From NCBI GenBank assembly GCA_003118195.1, contig BEXV01002486.1:11696-40346 (forward strand): a stretch of DNA of 28,651 nt. Direction: 5' to 3'. This document shows, piece by piece, positions 8,102 to 21,900 of the stretch. The position numbers and the translations under genes were made by a program. Position 1 is the first letter of the stretch. Every line of letters begins with the position of its first letter. This stretch comes from Hemicentrotus pulcherrimus. Taxonomy: Eukaryota; Echinodermata; Echinoidea; Camarodonta; Strongylocentrotidae. A model generated the notes under the pieces. It ran no database searches and had not been told where the DNA came from. It worked only from the letters and a program-made list of their open reading frames with translations.

Positions 8102-10985
8102 ATTTAATATATTTTCTTTTCAGTCCATTTTTCTTTGTTCTTGCACCCGTCTCTATACTATTTTGATCACTTTCTTCCTCACAATAACTGACCATTCAGT
8201 AGTACCTCACATACAAACATGCACTTTTCATCTTGGTCTCAATTCACTCCCATCGGAACTTAATTCAACGATGCACTGGAGAACCTCTCTTTCGTTCATG
8301 AAATAGCTGTTGCATTTATTCATTATTGTTTTAAATACGATAATATGAACCCACAATGAATGTCATTCTAAGTCTAATTACAAATTTACCAGAAGCATTT
8401 AGTCTACTTCACTCTGGACTCAACCGATTGATTACAAAAATATGAAAAGCTTCAATGTTGTTATCATATGGACATACAGAAATTGTCAAAGACCGGTCAC
8501 TGGTATGTAAAGATATGAAGATCAATGTCCCTTGCAGCCAGGAGCTATGGGGTTCTTAGATAATCCATGGCGCAGTCTGAATCATATGTTGAGGCATTAT
8601 CAATCATATTTCAAGACTCATATTTCACAAATAAGCATTGTGTCAGTTTTTTTCTTCTACTTTGTGACTTGTCACTGTACGAATCTGACCTGTCGCCTGT
8701 CATTTCAAAATTCAAACCTGTCACCATAACATTTTGAAGTCCTTGTGGACTATCCCGGTATCATACAGCTCAAGCTTTCTTCAATAAATATACAAAGTTC
8801 TTGATTCTGGTCATTTCTTGGTGGCAGTATTTGATATTTCAAAGTAGATTATGAAGGTGCATGAATCTCTCATGAAATGATTTGTTCATTTTTGTTCATT
8901 GTTTACAAATTCAATTTCATTTTTTTTGTTGTTGTAATGGTTGAAAAGATTTGTATCATAGCCCTTCAAAATACTGTTTCATCCATGTAACAAGCATGGT
9001 GAATGTCTACATTTTTAACAACAGAAAAAAACTCTAAATTTGTGTAATTTAGTTTTTCATACACTTTGAGGGTACATTTAAATTGATAATTGACTTCAAC
9101 TGTAGTTCTATAAATTGACAACAAAATTAGTACTGTCTTAAAGAGTGACAAAACATCAGTCTATAAAATACATAAATAAGGATCACAGAAAATAAGTAAT
9201 TCTTCCTGTCTAGATTCAACCACATGAATAATTTTGAATACAGAAGTTTTAATGAACAGAATTGGCAGAATTCTTACAAAAAAAGTACAATTCATTTTTT
9301 GATTCAAGGTAATATACTGGACATTTTTCATTTCATTTTTGAATACATGAATCATACATGTTTATTATTTCTTGCATTAGAAGTACAAATTGTAAGGTTT
9401 TAGTCCCATTTCATGAGCACAAAAAATGGCATTAAAAATTGATTACCTTCATTAGTGATGTAACATAACTTGTATCCCTTCAGGTCGAGTAGGTGGGACT
9501 ACATGTATGTCAACCAATATATCACTTATTTTCTGTAAGACATTAGAAACTTGTTACATAACAAATGACTTGGGACCTATTTATACTGACACAATGTTAT
9601 ACTTGTATCAGAAACCCATACCAATAAAATACAAAGAAATTTGACTGGCAAATTTCCATATTATGATGAGAGTACATGAATACTTTGTATAATGGTATGA
9701 ATATCAAATTAAAAGAAAATCTCCATACAACAAATAATTGGCAAAATAAAAATCGATTGAACGACACACTGGTGTACCTCTCTGACGGTGGGATTACAAA
9801 ACTATGAAAATCTTCTTTTTGTTTGCTTTTTTTCTGTCTCGTTTTTTGTACAAATATATTTACAACATAAGTTAACATAAAAAACATGACACAAATTTGG
9901 CAAAATATGTTTTCTATGATCTAGCACATACATAGCAATGCATTACCTGGAGTATACATCATTTATTGAAAATCGCTACATGTTATACTGCTCAACAGCT
10001 TCAGATTTCCAAATAATCGATGAAAACAAATGCAAAATATAGACACATATTAAATAAACTGTACAACATAAAGAAATAACTAATGTATTACTGCTGATGT
10101 GGCAAATTTGATGAAGATTTTGAGTTTGGGAAAAACAAATTATTGCAAACAAAATATGCATAGCAAAATGGAAGAATGAAGATTTTATGAGATAAAGATA
10201 ATTCCAGTTCTTTATTTTCAACTTGACGTGAGCATTTAACATGTTTTGAAGATACGCTAGTGCATTTGGTGTAAGCATTAAGAATGGTTCCTGAAGAGTA
10301 TGTGAAAGATGATAGAGAAAAGCCCATCGTGCACTATATGATCAGACAGCAATCTAATGTGGATGAAATTGCAATGTCAATATATTGGAAATCTTTTTCA
10401 ATCGACCTTTAAGTCGGAGAGTATTCCACATCAGTTTTCAAATCAAGCCCACATAAGCCTACAAGCCTACACAGGCCTACATAACTGATGTTAATTGAAC
10501 CTTAATCAGCAATATTTTGCATATTTAAGTTGTCAATGCTATCAAATGATACTGAAACTTCTTTAAAAACTGGATCACACTCTGATCAAGTGTGTTTCGC
10601 TAGTTGTTTTAACAATCTGCCTTGGATTATTATTTTTATTTGAATTTCATGCAGAGACGCCATTTTACATGAATTCTTTACGCACTATTCAGTTTTATGA
10701 TATTAATCATACACAATGTTTAATAGTATCAACAAAAATATGCGCTTAATGGAAGCCTGCTTTCTTTTTTTGTACACCGGAACAAACCAAAAAAGCTATT
10801 AAAAGAATAAAAAAATTCCTATGCCTTTCACTAGCTAGCTACCTTCTATCAAAGACATTAGCAAAAATATATATATTTCCTGAAGATGGGCAATCAATGA
10901 GAAAATAGCTTCATAACGCTCTTTGAAAAAAATCCAAAACATACATGTACATGTAGCATGACGATAAAACAAATTTCCCCTACAG

Positions 10986-11010
10986 TTTATTATTATTATT
11001 ATTATTATTA
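10986..11010. repeat. TTA trinucleotide microsatellite
   Basis: About eight TTA units in a row. Simple repeat. Confidence 0.95.
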
Positions 11011-11591
11011 GTTTATGGTCCCATGAATTACCTACACAGAACAGTTTTTGTTAGAACAGAACTGAAGCTCGCTCAAATCTTCATTCTCAAAATGGTCCTC
11101 ACGATGTTGTAATGGGGTATAAAATCAAAACATTATACCTCCTTTGGTCGATTCATTTTCAATAACTTGGCCTCCACTTTACGCATGATTCAATTTCCAA
11201 CTTAGCGTTTTACTTCAATGTAAAAGATGCTCTACAACTGTTTATTTACCAACATCATGTGTACTCACATAATGGTTAAGGATAAACTTGTGTAAATGAC
11301 TGCCTTATATATCCATTAACCACACATACAGTACAAACTGTACATGAACATGTGAATACACTGGTATTGAAATCAGGATTGGCATTCTCTAATGGCTGGA
11401 ATATTTGGTACAACTGATTTATCATTGTTTTTGCTGTCAACAAGTAGGTGTGCATCCAAGAGCCTTCATTAATTCAGAGTTGGTAATATTGAGGATTTAA
11501 AGTTAATATTTGGTCCATATCAAAGAACATTCCTGGGTCTCTTACTTAAAGAATCTGATATTAGTGGGAAGTTAAATACATGATTTGGTCC

Positions 11592-12479
11592 TTTATTTCC
11601 AACAAAGTTCATACATGTCCCTTTTTAAATTTCAAATGTTTCTTCATGGTCATTTCGTGATTTGAAAAACTAGACAAAGAATTTAAAATGGCACGATCCT
11701 GAACAAAATTATGCACATATAAAACATGGGGATAAATGTACATGTACCATTCCAAAGCATGCAAGGAGGTGATCTTTATGACTTTAACATATATCTACCT
11801 GTGGAAGAAATCTTAAATATGTTCTTCAAAACATCATTGCTTACAAAATGTAAACACCTACTCATCTATCATAGACACAGTGATAAACAAGTGAGAGCAT
11901 GCAAGTCAACATTTAAGAGAATATCCGGATGACGAAAATAAGATGATGATGATGAAACATGGCAATCGCATAGAAAAAAATGACTCGAATAGACAAAATA
12001 CGGCATCAAATATTTGACAAGTGCTCCGGAGGACATCATCGTATTGTGTAGATATGTAGTAGAAAAGCCCATGCAAGCAAGCTGAAATAGAAAGATAATC
12101 TTAAGCGTAGAGATGTAGGAATAATTTCCTTAGCAAAGCACCAGCATGACTGTGTAAATAGAAGCTTCGCAATTCATCTCTTCCTCCTACATCATGATCC
12201 ACAACAAAGAAACTGAATACACTGTTTTGTAGAATTGTTCACACCGTTTTGAGCTGTTTCTTGCATGATCCACACTTGATGCACTCTCAGCAAGCTACGA
12301 CACTACTACGATGATCTATCATCAAGCAGTAAATATGATCCATTCCGGTCTCTCACAACATAATACTTTGGCAATCCCATCCTCCTCCTACGGGGTGGGT
12401 GAGTTCGTATTTACAAAATACAAGATAAATATACAATAATGCTTATATTCTTCTAAATTACAAGTTGCGTGAGTCTTTG
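11592..12479 (-). other. CACHD1: Candidate CACHD1 3' UTR
   Basis: Directly downstream of the CACHD1 stop on the minus strand. Reading away from the stop, the first AATAAA I found is at 11592-11597 (TTTATT on the + strand), giving a possible UTR of about 890 bases. No coding signal. The extent is inference and later signals also exist. Confidence 0.35.
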
Positions 12480-12913
12480 CTAACAGGTCGTATCCACGGA
12501 ATGAACCTGTGCTCTCGTGCGCATATGATGTGACCTCCATGGCAATACTGTCTGTGGTGGAGGCTCTATCTTGGGCACTATTGATTGCGACAGTGGGTTA
12601 TCACAAGAGGGCGGGCTGCAATCCCGCTCTAAAAGCGCAGTTCTACAAGTGTCACTGGGTAATTCATTGGACCGATCCACATGTAACATTCCTGGCGGAG
12701 GATCAACAATGTTTCTCTCCGGCGATGCCACCACAGGATCCGGTTCCATGTATTGATATTCACTGTCCTCATGCGGTGTCATGGTGCTGTAACCGTGGTC
12801 ACTTTCGCTCGGTGCTTGGCCTTGGCGGCGCCAGATACGGATTCCATGTCGTATTCGCTGATGGTACGGGCTAGGGTGATGTAAGGCGGCAAGTATGATG
12901 TTCCCCTGGCCAT
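12480..12913 (-). CDS. CACHD1: CACHD1 terminal exon, cytoplasmic tail
   Basis: Acceptor CTTGTAG on the minus strand; TAG stop at 12480-12482. It encodes most of the intracellular tail. [17 protein letters not shown] (12759-12809) is nearly identical to the human tail block, followed by YQYMEP. Downstream are Pro-rich segments and the final VHSVDTTC (12483-12506). YSTM fits the YxxPhi endocytic pattern and YQYM the YxxM pattern; their use is inference. Confidence 0.95.
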
Positions 12914-15900
12914 CTACAAGTGAAAATATGAAAAAAAATATCAAAATGTTATAAATTTATGCATCATTTCTCCTTTTATATAAATGTATTTTATGGACAA
13001 CAATTAAACATTAAGAATAATAATAACATAATGATTATGAGACTAGCATGGTGCCAGATCCACTTGAAATCAAATTCTAAAGGCGCACTTGAGCAACAAT
13101 AAAATAAACAAAATAATATTACATGTAAAAGTTCCTGATACATGTATAATCAAAACACTCTGATTTCAAAGTGGCATATTTCTTAAACTTAAAATTTTAA
13201 CATAATTCCATAAAGATTATTATGGCTCCATCTAAAATTACTTGGGAATGAGAAAATAACTTTACTACACAGACAGGATCTTGGTGATAAGATTCCTACA
13301 TATCAATGACCTTCCAGAACTCAACTGTATTGTATGATACTAACACACACTTGCAGTTCCAGTACAGAAGGTCCACTGTTAAGCTTTTCAATTTTGACTC
13401 CACCTGCCACATGTCCACCGGATTCGGGACTTCAGAGCACCAAACTATGTATTTTGGTGTAAGGAATCATAGACAATGAGAGATAGAATGAAATGATAAC
13501 TCACATGCTCCAGGTGGAGGCTGATTATCAGGTGCATTGCTCCCTCCAGCTCCTGCATCCGCCTCCATCCCATCACCTCCATCTGCGTCCCCTTGTGTCA
13601 TCCTGACGGAGGTATCAGATCCCTGCTGAGCCATCTCACGTCTCCGTCTCTCCTGGTTGTGAACGTGATGACGGTAGATGTAGATGACGAGGGCTAAGGA
13701 GAGGATGACGGCAAGGAGGGCACCGGCCACAGGGCCAACATGGGCGTTGGCACTGGTCTCGAAGGTGTAGGAGCGACGTGCAACCACTAGAAAGAGATCA
13801 AAGTCAGAGTTACGGCACTGTTACTAAGGATATATCACAAGGACAATGCACATTGGTCCATTATAATTTCACTGCAATCTACCAAATTAGTTTAGCCATC
13901 AAATGGTGGCAATCAAGATGTTCATCACACATTAAATAATCAAGAAGTGAAGGAACAGACTGAAACCCTTGGTACAATGTACAGGCGCTGTGGAATATTT
14001 TTCAATAGCTACATATGATACAATTGTAGAGTCTTCTTTGTGTCTTTCACATTGGCATGAATGTGGAGAACTGAATTTCACAATAGAAGATCCAAAACTG
14101 TATGATTTATTTTCTTCAGTGTATTTTTATATGGGGGTTAGAACTGCTGACTTCCAGTCTAATTTATAATAAATGCCCTGAAATAATGTGCTCTGGATTC
14201 AATTTCAAAGAATCAATTTTCTGAACTTCATCCAAATACGATATCCCATTTTAAAACTTGAACCATTGGGAACTCAATTAGTTGTGACCTTCAATCTCAA
14301 AGCCTTAAATTTCCAGAGCAAATGTTGGGATGAACCGGACACTGTACTTACCTATCTGATCACCGTACGGCGTAGCAGCACCCAGCACTCCTCCGAAGCA
14401 TTCCCTTTGTGTAGCACAGTATGGATCTTTGAGTAGTGTGCTTCCATCTTGGCCGTACTGACACCACTCACAATCTAGCACCCCACGGCATGTCCTGTCA
14501 TGGAAACAAACGAGGAAATCAAGTTTTAGTCTTGATGACAGTCATTATTACAAACATGTACATCATAATAGTGTATACATGTACATCAGTCCTATCTGTT
14601 CTCCTGATTTCTAATCATGAAGGTTACAAGCACTAAAAACACAATGTACAAACAGTTTACTACAAACAACTTTAAAACATATTCAATTAATAATAATAAT
14701 ACATAACATTTATTAGGCGCTTAATACTGATGTTTCTAAGCGCACAGTGTTCTGATTAAGAGAAGACTATAACACGTTGAATTAAATTAGAAGAAAAAGC
14801 AAAAATACAAAAGTAACATAGATATTTCTTTGTTTGCTGGAGACTTAATTCCTGGACTTAATATTATTTGGCATAAAATATATCCCACAAAGAAGGTTCG
14901 CATGAGAAAACAATGGCAACTATCCCTCTCAAAATTCCAAAAGTCAACAAAAGAGTAAAATTCATGTCTTTAAATATCTAAATATTCAATGTATTCAAAA
15001 GATGAACACTTGATAATAGTAATGTATTTGTTTGAAAGTTGCTGAATTTTCAAGGGTTGGATTGATGACAAGAACCTGACTTACCCAACATTGGTTCTAA
15101 GCCCACACTGAAAGTCCAGACATTGAGGGAGGTCTTTGGTGATGTCTTCATCAAGTTTAGGTAATCCTGAGTTCTCTTCCATCCCGGGACAACTTGGGTT
15201 ACTGGTGAAATAAAGGGAATAGAGAGAAATGAAAGTAAGACATGAGAAAGTATATATATCCCATCAAAAATATGGAACTGTTCCACATCATGAACAAGGT
15301 ATTGATCCTGAATATCTGTATTTACATCAATAGCATTATTATTACAGCTCAGTATTTTGCATTCTGTTACAATGAAACAAACTGAAATCATAAACTGACA
15401 ATCTCTCTTTCTCTATCTCTCTCCTTCTCCCTTTCCCCATCTCTCTCTTCTCCTCCCTCTCTCACACCATCTCTCTCTCTCTCTCCATCTCCTTCTCCTT
15501 CTCCTCTTCCCCCCCCTACATAAACATTTCAGTCTTAGGCAATGAATATATACAAGCCAGGCTAGAGCCAGTGGAATTTGAAAGAGCCAGAAGCATCAAA
15601 ATTTCATGGATTTGAGCAAGAACAAAAGAAGCCAGTCGCTCATGTCATCATTAGGGACTTTTAGATTTACACGACGAAAACGTGGACCATCACGTGTGAC
15701 ATCCTTTTAAAGCACAGCAGGGCACGGCCCACTGCCTTAACACAATGTCACACGCGGCAGTCCACACTCTCATCGTGAAAATCTAAAAGTCCCTATTATC
15801 ATCTTCATGACTACCAAGGTGAATGACAATGAGGCTAATCTTACCTGTCATCATCTCTATTGAGAATGTCTCCTGTACAGGCATCCAGATCAAGGGCACA

Positions 15901-18900
15901 TTCACATGGACATTCGCATTCTTCTTGCTCCATACGATGACAGTTCAAACAAAGCCTGTCAGTCTGCAAACAAGAGATAATGAGAATGAAACTATTATTG
16001 AAGGGTCTATGAGAAATAAGTTAGTGGCTATCTGTCCTTATAATTGTGGTACAAAATGATTGCAAAATAGATGGCTGTGTGGTGCAGAGGGTATCTTGTA
16101 AATATTGGTTATTTTAACCTTTTTTTTTTTTTTACTGGTTCACAACTTGTACATTCTTTGTAGTCTCAGGTATTTGGGGGTTTATTAAGTTCATATCATT
16201 TCACAAAATCTCCTACAAATATCAAACTCTCTTATGTCTATCTGTATTATATAACCTCAATTCTAAAGAATGTGATGAAGATAGTTTCAGAATTCAATAT
16301 TTACACTTGATACATGAAGATAGATAATAATGCACAACAATTTGAAGAATTGCACAGTCATACAGCTTCAATGCAGCAAAGAAAAAAGTATACGCCACTT
16401 TATCTTTTTGGTTTTAGTGTCATGTCTTCCCCATGTGGTTGCTTTAATCACAGAGTAGACACTGTCCTTACCATGCTACAAGGGCAGAAAGCAGTCACAA
16501 AGTCACACGTCTCATTGACCACGCCCACAAAAGTGTTACTGTAGGGCACAGGAGTCATCTTGTACTGGATGCAATGCTCGCTGTGGAACTTATTAGCTAC
16601 TACACCGTCCTGGTAGCTACTGTTGAAGGAATAGTAGCGCTGGACGGTGCGGTTACCGAAGCGGTTGCAACGTAGCTTCTGGACAAACTCAGTATGGTAG
16701 AGGACATCATTGGATATCAGGATCTCCTGTTTGGGTGGAAGATAAGAAGTAGTCGTTCATCAGCGATTTTATTTTTCATAACCTTTTGAATATGTGCAAT
16801 TAAATACAGATTATCATCAATCCTTGTTTCTCAAAATTTACAACAGAATAAAACTGTACAGGTGGTTGACTTGTATCTCAAATTTAAAAAAACTTCACTA
16901 AAGATTGATCATCCTGTATGCTAATCAAAACTGACTACCGGTAATCAATGAGAGATGATGACAGGTTGTAAGTGATTCATGCAGATATCCAATCACAAAG
17001 ATTTCAACAGACACTAAGACTGATTTCATCTTAAAAATTACAAAATACCATCCTGCAACAATAAAATTCCCAAGATGTATACTCCCTCTAACTCTACAAC
17101 TGCTCCATATGAAACATTTCTTCAAACTTAATCGTAAATTTCAAGCTGTTCTTTCGTACTGACCTGATGTGTTATATGTTGTTTCTCCATAGGTCCTCGG
17201 CCTAGGGGCTCGATGAAATATGGATGTGCCACCAGGTATCCCCTCTCATCCATTACAAAGCACCTGAAGTAAACCAAAAGAAAAACATTGACATTGATAT
17301 TTCAATGAATAGTGATAAGACAGGCTCCTAACCTACATCTTCAACTAAAAGGTATTTTAAAAAAAATTTCAACAGCAGTCACAAAATGGAAGCCTTATCT
17401 CCACTTAGGTAATGAACATGACAGCTTAAAATCAATTGCTATGATTTAGTCACCAATAAGATATCAAACAAATTCAGGTGACTTCCCTTTTCTTGAAAAA
17501 TGTACATTTTGGACCTGGAGACTAAGCAGCAGTGGCAGTTAAAGGACAATTTAGTTGGGACTGGTACTTGGAATGTACTTGTAGGTAAGCATTTTTAATT
17601 CAGTAATTGGATACTTCTCTGCCCGGATATGAGTCAAAAAGTCATACGCATGGGCTGAATTCTCAATTACCAAATGGTTTGATGAATTGAACACTTACTG
17701 TGCTCTTAATTCATAAACATGGATGAGTTGCACGTGTGCATAGCATATATATATATATATACTCGTAAGTCTTTGGGAGATCGTGCATGCAATCAAGCAT
17801 TTGCATGCTCAGGCCAAAAACAATGGAATAACTTAACGTAAGAAATTATGAAATCACCATCGATTAAATGCTTTTCATTCAAAACTAAAAGCATATCTTT
17901 TCATTTAATATTATGATGTCATTTTTTTGAAGTACATCAGGAGCTCTTCCAGTGCAGTAGAATACTCTTGCATAGTGTCTGGACTTTATAAATGTGTTTT
18001 ATCATCATTATAATCATATGAATAATGTGAGTTGTTTACCTGATATGTTCCTCTTCACAGACTGGCAAGGTATCCACTAGGAGCTGATAGAAGTATGGCA
18101 GAGTGATATCAATACCCATCACTGCTACAACATGGTCTGTCTCGGTGTGGTAACCACTTGACCTGAGTGGTAAGAAACAAACATGTTGTTGTAGTGCTCC
18201 AAAATGTATGTCAAGTTAAGAAGTCAAACTCATAAAATAGCTGACACATCAGAAAGTCCTTATTTTAAACAATACAGCAAATTATCAGCGCTAGGATGAA
18301 ACATACTACTGAAAAACTTTAAAGGTGTGATTAATTACAAATGTCGCTCATTAAGAAATTGATGCCTTGCTGTCATGAAGCTCACATTATCAAAATCATG
18401 TATAAAGAGGAAGACATTTAATGACCCACCTTCCTTCAAAGATGACTCTACTGAGTGTGACAATGTAACCAGCGCCCCCATTGTCCAGATATGGAGAGGA
18501 TAGTGTGATCCGACCTGGGTTCTCAAGTGCTCTCTTATACCTGTGAAAAGAAATAGAAGTATCACATTAAAAAAGATGAAAACATAATGATCTATAATGA
18601 CAATCAAGGCATTTCCTACAATGTATACACACACTAACAAGAGGATTTTAAAGAATTTTTCAAAAGTATCAAAGCCAGTCAAAGGGAAGTTAGTGTGCAC
18701 ATGTTATACATGTAGGTCATGGATTCATTTTGCCAACTATCTCATGAACCTAAATTAAGAGCTCTTTACTTTCACTCCCACATTTTTTTTCTTCTTTGTA
18801 ATATATGTCTGTCTTTTCTCTTTTCTCAACAACATTATTACAATAACTCCATTCCAAACAAGATGGCTGAAAATGTTTGATTGTAGATGAACTCACCAAG

Positions 18901-21900
18901 GTCTTCTTGCAGGGTCAAAGGTCTTAGGCATCAATGTTCCAGGGTAGATCCATACAGCACCACTAGTAGTAGCAACGTACCTGTACAATTAGAGTTACAG
19001 TATACATGTTTTCATATACATATACAATTTAGAACTGATCAAAGCGGTTTTCAAAACATATAAATCAATGAATTAAAACTCAACAAAAAATATGATAGTA
19101 AATGTAATGTAGTTCATTACAACGTAAATAGGTGTGTTTTGAGATGCTGCTTAAATAATTCAACCGACATACTACAGCGCAATTCACAAGGTAACCTATT
19201 CCATGTAACCGGACCACTCTTGACATTTGACATTCTATTAACATGCACAAAGAGGTTATCAATATTACAGATCTCTTCACTTTAATCTCTAAAGATGGTT
19301 ATAAAGAAAGAAAGCTGCCAAGAGAATTTAAACCACATTATCCAGTTAATCAGAAGCAAATGATTTATAGAATTGTCATCATCTTTACAACAACAACAAA
19401 ATCTCCAAGAGATATGTTCATATATAGCTGGGTTTGCAATACACTCTTTGTCTCACATCTAAAATACACAGGTGTCTAAAAGCAGAATGATATAAATGCA
19501 CTGCTTTGTAAATGCACTCCAAGAGCATGTACACATCCAATCCAGACATACCTTCTAATGATGTATTCATTGATGTCACTCTTGAGGATTTGTTTGAGCC
19601 AGGTCTTCTCAATGGCTCTGGTTGCTGCTACATCATTCTTTATTGTGGGCTGTAAGAAATAAATCAGAACAGAAGGTTGACTTTCAGAATACCTTGGTAG
19701 ATGCAGTAAGCCTAGCAGTTCTCATTTAAGTGGGATTTTGTTGTTTTTTGTTTTTTTTCCAGACTGCTAAGAAAGCATGCGAATGCTTGTAAGTAAGCAA
19801 CATACGAGATACAAGATACAAGAAATTTTATTTGGTCTTTGCAAACAAGTTACATAGAAATTTAGTTTCCACTGGCGTTACAGTATTATTCAAGAAAATA
19901 CATAAGGGACTTAGTAATGAGGATTAATACCTTATCAAAGGGCACTAGTACATCGACTTTGTTTTGAACTCTAAACCTCCCGCTTTGCGACCTTCGCTCT
20001 ACCACTGAGCCATCCCACGTCACTAGATCAGTTTTCTTGCTTCCATTAATATCAAATATTCCTTCTTTCCTTTCTGTTACATCCCCACGCATGTTGTACT
20101 TATGTTACATAATGAAATTCCTGAAGGTATGTGTTGTATTGTATTCTTCAATTTAATGTACAAGATATTAGGACTAAATAACATAGATATACATAATACA
20201 CTGTACATCATACACTAGTTATATTCCACTTCCAATACATACTTGAACTTGTGAAAATGATTGAAATGGATATGGATTGGATACAGTGCACAGAATGAGG
20301 ACATGTTTTATTTTCAAGTTTAGGTGCTGACAACCCACACATACATGTACATCATGAATAATATGACAGTTATACTGCATCCCCCCCCNGCTTCATCATA
20401 CCCTACCCTCCACTGCCAGAGTACATTTGGATGAAAAGTCAGTCACCAACTTACATTGTTCAACAATGAATCTACATATTATTCTAACAGATATCTATGT
20501 GGTCATCACAGCACTGCTTCCCAATAGGTCACTGTTCTACTCAAAGAGGTGATTAAGAACAAAACAGGTGGAATGCAATTAACTGTAAATCCAAACATAT
20601 CAGGAGCTCTCATAGCGCAGTAGAATATATACTTAATGTTGGATAGTTTCTGCACTCTATAACTGTATTATTATTATTATTATTATTATCCCTCTTACCT
20701 TGAGACCAGGGTTGGCGATGAGTCTGGTGTTATCACTGAGGTAAGCCACATAGGCCTGGACAACTAGTTTGGTTTCCTCTTGACTCAGGTGTTCATAGGG
20801 TGAGGCAAAACTCCCTGCAGATAGAAGTAGACTACTACCATCTACAAACGAGAACATACAGAAGTCATGTTACTGCAAATATTCAAATTTGAATGATAAG
20901 AGCCTTTAAACTCAAAGCAACAACAACAATAACAACCTTGGGTTCATAGGGTAAATCAATAGGAATATACAATCTAGAAAGTAAGGTAAACAGAATTCAT
21001 GTTAGCAAATGAGATGTAGGAACAAAGTTAGTTTAGATTCTGACATTTCAATTCTATTTGAGAAGAAAACGACATGAATTATTTTCTTAATACATGTAAC
21101 AGTACCTCAGTCTCAAAGTTGTTGAATTTAGATTGCTTATTATTTTCTGAATTCAGGATTATAAACAAAAAATAATAATAATAAAATAAGTTAAGATGAC
21201 AAAGATATAGTCACTGGGCATCATACTTTTGGATTTTTTGATGCTATTGCATTTTTACACAGTATACATGTATAAAGATATTTAATTCATACCCCAGCAC
21301 TGATTAAACCATTTTATGGCAATATAAACACATAGTCACAAAGAAGAGATTGTTAAAGTCTTTATCAGAATAATCCAAGAGGCTTGTAAACTTACCCATC
21401 GTGGAGAGCTGCTTGAGATGCATGCACATGTTGGTAGAGGGCAGCAGATCTAATCTATGGTACATGAGACTATCTCCAGAGGGCACTATTTAGAAATAAA
21501 AAAATAATTAAATTAATGGAAAACCATGAAGCATCACAATCTCATGCTCCAAAGATCAAATCTTCCTATGAAGAGATATGCATCATTGAGAATTAGCAAT
21601 GTCATACATAACCCACATATACAATATTGATGCTCTTGAAATTGCTAGTATTTTGTTTATGTATCTGCTGTACCTAACCCTTCCTCAAGCATTCAAAAGT
21701 GACATATATGTGTACGTGTACATGATATTTCAAAACAGTCTTTCTATTAAAGAGCATGAACATGAGTATGTTTATTATTTTTAAAAATGCATAAAAATTA
21801 ACAGCAGCCTATCATCCTTGAAGCAAATCAAGGACCACCGCTGTATCTTGATGTGCGTCCAGTAGGAAACAGAGAAACTTCTTTGATGCACTACTTACCA

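Larger units (their letters stand above)
7843..11591. other. Intergenic DNA, no gene recognised
   Basis: Roughly 3.7 kb of A+T-rich sequence between the convergent genes. All open frames are short, with compositions typical of chance (rich in Phe, Leu, Ile, Cys, Ser), and none resembles a family known to me. It contains a C9/CT tract at 8070-8101 and a TTA microsatellite at 10986-11010. The right part could belong to a long CACHD1 3' UTR if the first poly(A) signal is not used. Confidence 0.55.
19650..20698 (-). other. CACHD1 intron with a SINE, a tail fragment and an ambiguous base
   Basis: 1,049-base intron. Holds SINE copy 4 (19806-20075), a + strand tail fragment ending in ATT repeats (20588-20690), and a C run with one N at 20389. 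The rest has no recognised feature. Confidence 0.75.

Noticed and set aside
9597..10327. Several overlapping minus-strand open frames between the two genes
   Set aside because: Phe/Ile/Leu-rich chance frames in A+T-rich DNA, without conserved motifs. The region is more likely intergenic or long 3' UTR.
12509..12874. Plus-strand open frame of 121 codons
   Set aside because: It is the shadow of the CACHD1 terminal exon, whose minus-strand frame is strongly supported by splice sites and homology.
18335..18700. Minus-strand open frame of 121 codons
   Set aside because: It crosses the CACHD1 exon at 18430-18540 in the wrong frame and continues through introns. The exon's true frame is fixed by neighbours and homology.
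20000..20040. tRNA gene on the minus strand at the strong A box
   Set aside because: The B box is degraded (GGTTTAGAGTTCAAAAC) and the downstream core matches the other SINEs, so it is the head of a SINE.
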